Positions 55,453 to 61,354 of a stretch of DNA of 61,354 nucleotides are shown piece by piece. The stretch's first letter is position 1. Every line of letters begins with the position of its first letter. The notes beneath the pieces were generated by a model, which was not told where the DNA came from, did no database searches, and saw only the letters and a program-made list of their open reading frames with translations. Source of the stretch: an uncultured Sutterella sp. (lineage in GTDB: Bacteria > Pseudomonadota > Gammaproteobacteria > Burkholderiales > Burkholderiaceae_F); NCBI GenBank assembly GCA_902463725.1, contig CABQGK010000014.1, positions 1 through 61,354 on the forward strand, written 5' to 3'. The translations under genes were made by a program, and so were the position numbers.

Positions 55453-56991
55453 TTACGCAACGACCTGACGCTCACGGCGCATGAAATGTAGCACCGTGGT
55501 GAGCACTAAGAGCGAGCCCACTGCCGCAGCTAGCGAAAGTATGAGGTTACCGTGTGTGAAGCCCGCCACGGCGTAGCCGATAAACGAGCAGAACGCCACA
55601 AGCAAACTATAGGGTAGCTGCGTTGAGACGTGCTCCATGTGGGTACAGCCTGAGCCAGCTGAAGAGAGAATGGTCGTATCCGAAATGGGCGAGCAGTGGT
55701 CACCAAAAACCGAGCCCGCGAGCGTGGCCGAAAGGCCCACGATCGTGAGCGCCGGGTCGATATGCTGCACAACCGGCACAACGATCGGCAGCAGAATACC
55801 GAACGTGCCCCAAGCGGTCCCCGTCGAGAACGAGAGGAACGCGGCGATCACGAAAATCATCGCCGGCAGGAACACGGACCAGTCCGCACCGCCACTCGTT
55901 ACCAAGCTCTGCACAAAAAGCGGCGTCTGAAGCAGATCGCGGCACACACCCGAAAGCGTCCACGCAAGCACCAAAATGATGTTAGCGGGCAGCATCAGCT
56001 TCATACCTTCCACGAGACCCGTCATAAAGTCAGCAAAGGGCACCAAGCCGCGCGGCACATAAAGTAGGAACGCCACCACAAGCGCCCCAAACGACGCCCA
56101 AACGAGCGCAGGTGCAGCAGAGGCGTTACCCATTGCGCCACCGAAGGTGTGATGCGCAGGGTCCGTTCCCCAGTAGCCGCCCGAGTAAAGGAGCGCCAGC
56201 ACCGCAAGCACAATCAGCGCAAAGATAGGCACCAACATGTCCATGACACGACCACGCGGATTGGACTTCGGGGGCTCAGCCGAGGTGCTCATCGCGGTGG
56301 ACTCTTCGCCACGCAGGGCACGCTCTTCGCTCTCGCGCATCGGACCAAAGTCGTAGCCCGTCAACACGATAAAGAACACCATGAGGATGCCCAAGAGCGC
56401 GTAGAAGTTCCAAGGGATTGAGGCTACAAAGGCGGCCATATCGCTTTCAAAAACCGACGCACCCTTAAGTGACGAACCCACCGCAGCGGCCCAAGAGCTC
56501 ACTGGAGCCACAATGCAGATCGGCGCAGCGGTTGAGTCAATAATGTATGCGAGCTTGGCGCGGCTAATCTTGTACTGGTCGCAGATCGGGCGCATGACCG
56601 TGCCGACCGTGAGGCAGTTAAAGTAGTCGTCAATAAAGATGAGCACCCCGAGCCCCGCGGTGGCCCCAAGCGCACTACGGCGTCCCTTGATCTTACCCAC
56701 GGCCCATTTTCCGTAGGCTTTCGTGCCGCCCGACATCGCGACCACGTAGACCAAAGCACCCAACAAAGAGCAGAAGATGAGGATATTGAAGTCTACCTTA
56801 TTGCCCATGGTGGTAAAGGCAGTCTCCAGTGTTCCCATGAGCACGTTACCACCCGTGCCGATTGTATAAATCAATGTGCCTGTGAGAATGCCCAGTACGA
56901 GCGAGGATAGAACCTCCTTCGTAATGAGCGCGAGCGTAATGGCGACGATCGGCGGAATGATCGATAGCCACCCTGCGTTAAACGGTTCCAT
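55453..56991 (-). CDS. NhaC-family Na+/H+ antiporter
   Basis: A 512-residue polytopic inner-membrane protein. Typical NhaC-family stretches are IPPIVAITLALITKEVLSSL, LIFIDDYFNCLTVGTVMRPI, STAAPICIVAPVSSWAA, FSTGTAWGTFGILLPIVVPV and GSVFGDHCSPISDTTILSS. It exchanges sodium for protons, although some relatives exchange malate and lactate or other ions. A lactate-utilising host makes such alternatives worth noting. AAGGATC precedes the ATG. It is a single-gene unit with a terminator downstream and about 800 bases without a gene upstream. Confidence 0.9.
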   Translation of the reverse strand: MEPFNAGWLSIIPPIVAITLALITKEVLSSLVLGILTGTLIYTIGTGGNVLMGTLETAFTTMGNKVDFNILIFCSLLGALVYVVAMSGGTKAYGKWAVGKIKGRRSALGATAGLGVLIFIDDYFNCLTVGTVMRPICDQYKISRAKLAYIIDSTAAPICIVAPVSSWAAAVGSSLKGASVFESDMAAFVASIPWNFYALLGILMVFFIVLTGYDFGPMRESEERALRGEESTAMSTSAEPPKSNPRGRVMDMLVPIFALIVLAVLALLYSGGYWGTDPAHHTFGGAMGNASAAPALVWASFGALVVAFLLYVPRGLVPFADFMTGLVEGMKLMLPANIILVLAWTLSGVCRDLLQTPLFVQSLVTSGGADWSVFLPAMIFVIAAFLSFSTGTAWGTFGILLPIVVPVVQHIDPALTIVGLSATLAGSVFGDHCSPISDTTILSSAGSGCTHMEHVSTQLPYSLLVAFCSFIGYAVAGFTHGNLILSLAAAVGSLLVLTTVLHFMRRERQVVA

Positions 56992-57792
56992 GAATATGAT
57001 CCTTTTTTGGAATGGCGGAGCATCTCAGCTTGATGTCGGGAATCGAATCCTTGTGGCACATCCAATAAGTCCACTTCATCGGAGAGGAAGGCGTAGCGCC
57101 AACCCTCCCCTTCTGGATCCAAGCACCATTTGCTACCACGAGAAAGGACGGAAACGTCAAAGGGATAGAGCAGATGGGTTGAACTGAAGGGCACGGGTGT
57201 ACAGCAAGTCTCGAATTCCCCCGCCGCGTCCAGATAGCGACGGGTCTGATTGGGCTGAAACCACCGCAAAAACAAAGTTGCTAGTGAAAAGGCCGCAGAC
57301 TAAGAAATGGGATGTCTTAGAGAGAATCACCTGAACCCAGACGATTTGCACCAAGACAGTGCGGCATTTTCGTTTTGGAGTTTACCAAGAGTTATTGAAA
57401 CGTAACGAGACTTTTCGCTGGCACAACGAGAAAAAGAAGCGGGTATGGGGCGGAGACGCAAGAGAGCTAGAGGAAAACCCTTAAAGGCAATATTGCTGAG
57501 AGTGTCGTAAGGCTAAAATCGAGTGAGCAAGACAATGGCTGTTGTCCAAAAGCTTAGGGAATCTTTGGTTGGTTCCATTTCATAAGAAAGATTGAAGCAG
57601 AAGCGCTAGACCATATAACCGAGACAATGCAATGTAATTATCCTCAATAACTTTGCTGACGCTCCATCAGCTGAGATTGATTTCGTTTTTTTGTAATTGG
57701 CTTACTGAATTTCCTTGTAAAAATCTTACATTAGCGCAAGATTATTGTTCCACTCATAGGGCTTATTTACCCTCTATATAAGGTTGGGGCAT
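56992..57792. other. Intergenic region between nhaC and the IS1634-type element
   Basis: About 800 bases. The left 300 have a short minus-strand frame (to 57275) with no family features. The right 400 become AT-rich and probably include the left end and promoter of the insertion sequence. I could not find convincing terminal inverted repeats. No tRNA gene is present. Confidence 0.4.
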
Positions 57793-59535
57793 ATGTATCT
57801 CGATTGCATCATCCCGATCCCCGAAGCCAAAGGCCTAATTTCGGTGCATCATCAGAAGAAAATGACGGTCGTTTCGTACAAGGTTGAGCGGGTTTATAAC
57901 CCCAAGACCCAGATGAGCGAACCGAAGCGTGTCATGATTGGTAAGGTGGTGGATGAGGAGAAGAGACTCATGGTGCCCAATGAAAATTTTTCCAAGTACT
58001 TCCCTGACATACCCTTGGATACGGCCAAAGAAGAGCCTGCTGAGCGCAGTAGTGCCATCAAGGCGGGGACGTTTCTGCTCTATGAGAAGATCATTCAAGA
58101 CCTGCAGCTACACAAGCTGACGAAGAAGCACTTCGGCGATGACACTGGGCTTATGTTCGACTTGGTGTCGTACATGATCACGTGCGAGAGTAATGTCGCA
58201 CAGCACTACCCAGACTACGCTTTCAATCACCCGCTCTGGACCGCTGGAATGCAGATCAAGAGCGACTCGACCGTGTCGCGGCTGCTGCAGAACATCAGCA
58301 AGGACCAGATCATGGCGTGGTTGGATGACTGGAATGCTTTGAGAGGACCGCAGGAGCGTGTCTACATTTCTTACGACTCCACGAACAAAAACAGCCAATC
58401 CGGCGACATCGATCTCGTTGAGTTTGGTCACCCCAAAGAAGATAAGGGCCTGCCAATTTTCAATACGGCCATTGCCTACGACCAAGACAACCGCATGCCG
58501 CTTTGGTATGACGTGTACCCTGGCTCGCTCAATGATGTTAGCCAGTTAACATCCGTCATCGACCAGATGCGGGAATACAACTACCGACACATTGGCATCA
58601 TTTTGGATCGTGGGTTTGTCAGCCGCAAAAACATTGAGTACATGGATCAGCACGGCTTCAACTTCCTCATCATGATGAAGGGACCAAAGCAGGCGGCAGC
58701 AACCGTGATCAATCAAGTGCGAGGCTCGTTTGAGAACGACTTCGACAGCTACATTGAGGCCTACAAGGTCTATGCAACGACGATTCGGCACACCCTATAC
58801 GAAGGAGATGCTGAGCTACGGTATTTCCACGTCTGCTACGACGAAGAAAAACGCTTCAAAGAACGCCGTAAGTTGGAGGAAGATGTCACGGCTCTACGCA
58901 AACTGCTCGAACAGCGTATCGGCACGCATTGGACGCTTGATGCTGTGTGCTCGCACTATTTCTCTCCGACCTACAGCACTCTGGAGGATTCCCCAAACCG
59001 AGTTCTCCTAGGCGTGACGCCAAAGAAGGATGTGATTGCACGGGAACTTGAACTTTGTGGCTACTTCTGCCTGATTTCGTCTGAGGAAATGACGGCGCGA
59101 GATGTTGTACATCTCTACAAAGGACGAGATGCAACCGAGAAGCTCTTTATGATGATGAAGACGTTTTTAGGTTCGGATTCTGAGCGTGTGCATTCGGCAG
59201 AAGCCCTTGAAGCAAAGGTGTTTTTGGAGTTTATCGGTCTTATTATCCGAAACCGAATTTACAACCTTCTTAAGGAGCACATGCAGCGATTGAACTTGAA
59301 GAAGAACTTCCTAACAGTGCCTGCGGCTATCCGTGAATTAGACAAACTGGAGCTGGTTCTCCATAACGGTGGAAGCTATCGACAGGCCTACGCAGTGACG
59401 AAAAATCAGCGGGAGATTTTCCAAGCTGTAGGCCTGAGCGAAGACGAGGTAAAGTGCCGCGCGCAGAATGTTGCCCAGCGCCTGACCGATGGCACGAGCC
59501 CCGAGCAGGCTGATGCAGAGGAGGATTTCGAATGA
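57793..59535 (+). mobile_element. IS1634-type (IS4-superfamily) transposase
   Basis: A 580-residue DDE transposase. The first catalytic Asp is in VYISYDSTNKNSQSG, the second in HIGIILDRGFVSRKNIEYM, and the Glu with its Y-(2)-R-(3)-E-(6)-K-like context is in VVHLYKGRDATEKLFMMMKT. The frame is full length, so the protein may be active. The start is the ATG at 57793 with AAGG 7 bases upstream; an upstream TTG adds three residues. A small second frame overlaps its stop (ATGA). Base composition is slightly lower in G+C than the core genes. It lies at the border between core genes and the AT-rich ATPase gene. Confidence 0.88.
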
Positions 59536-59750
59536 CAAGTCGCTAGACCATCCGGGAACTGCGGAATAACGATCAGCGGCAGAGAGAGGCGCTTAAGCAG
59601 TTCGGCGCTACTAAAGCTGAATTCGACCGATTGACAAAGAGGCGGGAGGAGATCCTAAGGAATGCCCTGTTTGATGCGTTTCAGAAAAGTAGAAAATCCC
59701 TAGATGAGGTGCTTACATTCCAAGCTAAAGAGCGATACCCCTCATGGTGA
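59532..59750 (+). pseudogene. Small second frame of the insertion sequence, cut by TAG at codon 5
   Basis: The ATG overlaps the transposase stop (ATGA), the usual sign of coupling. The frame reads MTSR, then TAG (59544-59546), then TIRELRNNDQRQREALKQFG and on to QAKERYPSW and TGA at 59748. The 67 codons after the TAG are open and encode a charged, helical peptide. No ATG or good GTG start follows the TAG. It may be an accessory frame inactivated by a nonsense change. I do not recognise the family. Confidence 0.45.
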
Positions 59751-59811
59751 AAGCTTCGTTTTCGACACGAGGGTAACGCCTAATGGAAAATTCAGGATTA
59801 ATAGGTTTCAT

Positions 59812-61354
59812 ATGTTAATTACAGAATTAAACTTAAGTAGAAAAGGTGCTTTTTCAGATAAAACAAAACCCCTAACTGACTTTGGGGATATTAATATTTT
59901 CTTGGGACATAACGGAACAGGAAAAACCACTATTAGTCGCGAGATCGCTAATGCCACAACTCAAAACCAAGTTTTTAACTCCGATTACATAAAATTAAAC
60001 ATTCAGCAAAATCTTAGCGGAGTTGTTGTTATTGGTCATGAGAACATTGAACTAAAAAACCAAAAGGATAAACTAGAAGGTGAAAAATCTAAGATAATAA
60101 ATGAATTAACAGAAAAACAAAAATTATTGGAAGATACAAAAATTAAATTGGAAAAGACAATCCAACAACTGCATAATGAGGTATGGAGTCATGTGGTTGA
60201 TTATAAGAAGGATGACAGGTGGATCAACTATTTTCGGCCTAATTGGAGCAATAAAAGTTCAATGTATCAGTTTTATTGTGAGAAAAGACCTAAAGGAGAA
60301 GTGTCGATCACTTATACAGATTTAGAAAATCGACAAAAGTCCTTATTCTCAAAAAATTTACAACTTAGAGCACTAATTACACTACCAATCCCCCCCTTCC
60401 CTATCCGAAGAAGATTTTAATATTCTCGATAAAGTTATCGTGGGCGGCTCCGAAAAAAGTTCCTTTTCTGCTTTTATTGATAAATTAAATAATGGAGATT
60501 GGATACATCGAGGTTTAAGTTATTTGGATGCCTCAGTAGATATATGTCCATTTTGTCAGAGCAAAATCTCAGATAAAATTATATCCGAAATAAAAAACTA
60601 CTTCAATAAAGAATATCAATCAGATATCACAACATTAAATCATCTGTATAATAATTTTACAATCTACGTTAAAGAATATGCAGAAGATTTAAATTCAATC
60701 AATAAAAATTACTCTGAGTTTCTGAAGAATACTCAGTTTGAATTAAAGGCTAACCTATCGCTTTCATACTTAAATGAATCCATAAATAAAATTCGTAAAA
60801 AAATAGAATCTCCAAGCACAACTGTTACTAAGGATGAATTTAATTCCTATGCAAGCTATTGCGATGAAATTTCTCAAATTTTGAATAATGTAAATATTCT
60901 GATTACGAAAGATAATAAATTATTCAACAATATATCAGATGAAAAAGAGAAATTAAAATCAGATTTCATTAGGTATGCCTTTTCTAATGTAAATGTTGAT
61001 TTTATTGAAAAAGATATAGATATACTAAAATCAGAAGTCAAATCATTGACAAAAGACGTTTTAGACTTAGAAAAGAGAGAGCGCGAAATAGATGAAAGCT
61101 TGGACAAGATAAATAACAAATTTCAAAACACAGAGATTGTGTGCAAATGTATCAATAGATATTTACATGATTATGGATATAGTTCTTTTTTATTAAAATA
61201 TAATTCCGAGTCAACCTACAGCATCATCAGAGAAGATGGGGAGGAAGCCTTAAAAACTTTGAGTGAAGGCGAGAAGAATTTTCTAGCATTTCTATATTTT
61301 TACTTCACTATAAAAAACAGTGAAAATTATATCGCTTTAAACAATTATGACGTT
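59812..61354 (+). pseudogene. AAA_13/RloC-like ATPase, frameshifted at a C7 tract, 3' end beyond window
   Basis: The gene is very AT-rich (roughly a third G+C by eye), unlike its neighbours. Codons 1-203 run from MLITELNLSRKG through Walker A GHNGTGKT (residues 32-39) and a coiled coil (ELKNQKDKLEGEKSKIINEL) to a stop at 60418. The same protein continues one base out of frame: PSLSEEDFNILDKVIVGG, then CPFC (60545-60556), a long coiled coil, and the ABC signature LSEGEKN (about 61259-61279). That frame is open from the C7 tract (60390-60396) to the end of the window. One C fewer joins both parts. AAA_13 proteins include the anticodon nucleases PrrC and RloC; RloC has a zinc-hook CxxC in its coiled coil. 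The nuclease domain, if any, would lie beyond 61354. Confidence 0.8.
60390..60396 (+). repeat. C7 tract at the frameshift of the AAA_13 gene
   Basis: Seven C residues (ATC-CCC-CCC in the upstream frame) lie at the exact point where the reading frame is lost. With six C residues the frame reads LPIPPSLSEEDFN and stays open for at least 950 bases. In an AT-rich gene a C7 run is conspicuous. Confidence 0.8.

Noticed and set aside
57000..57070. tRNA-like 3' end (TTCGATTCCC and CTCCGCCA on the minus strand)
   Set aside because: The T-loop-like and CCA-like parts are too far apart, and no acceptor, D or anticodon arm can be formed.
57540..59811. Terminal inverted repeats of the IS1634-type element
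   Set aside because: I compared both flanks by eye and found only short, poor matches (GGCTTATTTACCCTC versus GGCGTTACCCTC), not enough to set the ends.

Overview
The window suggests a Gram-negative gut betaproteobacterium. Most genes are G+C-rich. There are four intact Burkholderia/Neisseria-type 16-stranded porins and a porin fragment, all ending in the aromatic outer-membrane sorting residue. There are also LutABC lactate oxidation genes, a Tat-exported fumarate-reductase-like flavoprotein behind a perfect FNR box, an NhaC antiporter, and lone FixJ-type regulation. This fits a Sutterellaceae-like anaerobe or microaerophile. That assignment is inference from gene content; no rRNA or tRNA gene was seen.

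Layout. 1-2040: an AT-rich edge, a DUF4332 helix-hairpin-helix protein and decayed coding remnants. 2440-7014 (minus): the L-lactate module lctP-lutA-lutB-lutC. 7920-14641: a TPR-like protein, a beta-carbonic anhydrase, an esterase-porin-SGNH hydrolase set and a LigB-type extradiol dioxygenase. 14885-19878: a GT2 glycosyltransferase and a large autotransporter whose signal peptide is encoded across a G9 tract. 19998-22352: a LigB paralogue that has lost every expected active-site histidine, and a uracil permease. 22613-31129 (minus): an ICE-derived block with DUF4400 protein, SXT-type TraD, a MobH-like protein without catalytic motifs, a VWA/CobT-like protein and a CobS-like AAA ATPase broken by an in-frame TGA. 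This block lies behind a run of RNA hairpins. 31835-37279: three tandem-type porins and a porin remnant. 37411-40370: a Fic-fold protein with a degenerate motif and the FNR-linked flavoprotein. 41339-47615: a surface-glycan locus of three GT2 genes, a FixJ-type regulator, a CgtA-like transferase and a GT8 gene with a C10 tract upstream. 47885-56991: umuC-like, TPR, NlpE-like, purL and nhaC genes. 57793-59750: an IS1634-type element. 59812-61354: an AT-rich AAA_13/RloC-like ATPase split by a C7 tract and running off the end.

The most interesting theme is switching by homopolymer tracts. G9 sits in the autotransporter, C10 lies upstream of the GT8 gene, and C7 sits exactly at the frameshift of a candidate defence ATPase. 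Removing one C restores an open frame to the end of the window. Together they suggest phase variation of the cell surface and of a nucleic-acid-sensing or restriction function.

A second theme is a set of proteins that keep a fold but lack catalytic residues: the pseudo-LigB protein, the pseudo-MobH protein and the degenerate Fic protein. The MobH-TraD-DUF4400 order is that of an SXT/R391-type conjugation module. Here it is intact in reading frame but relaxase-dead, so it may be a domesticated remnant.
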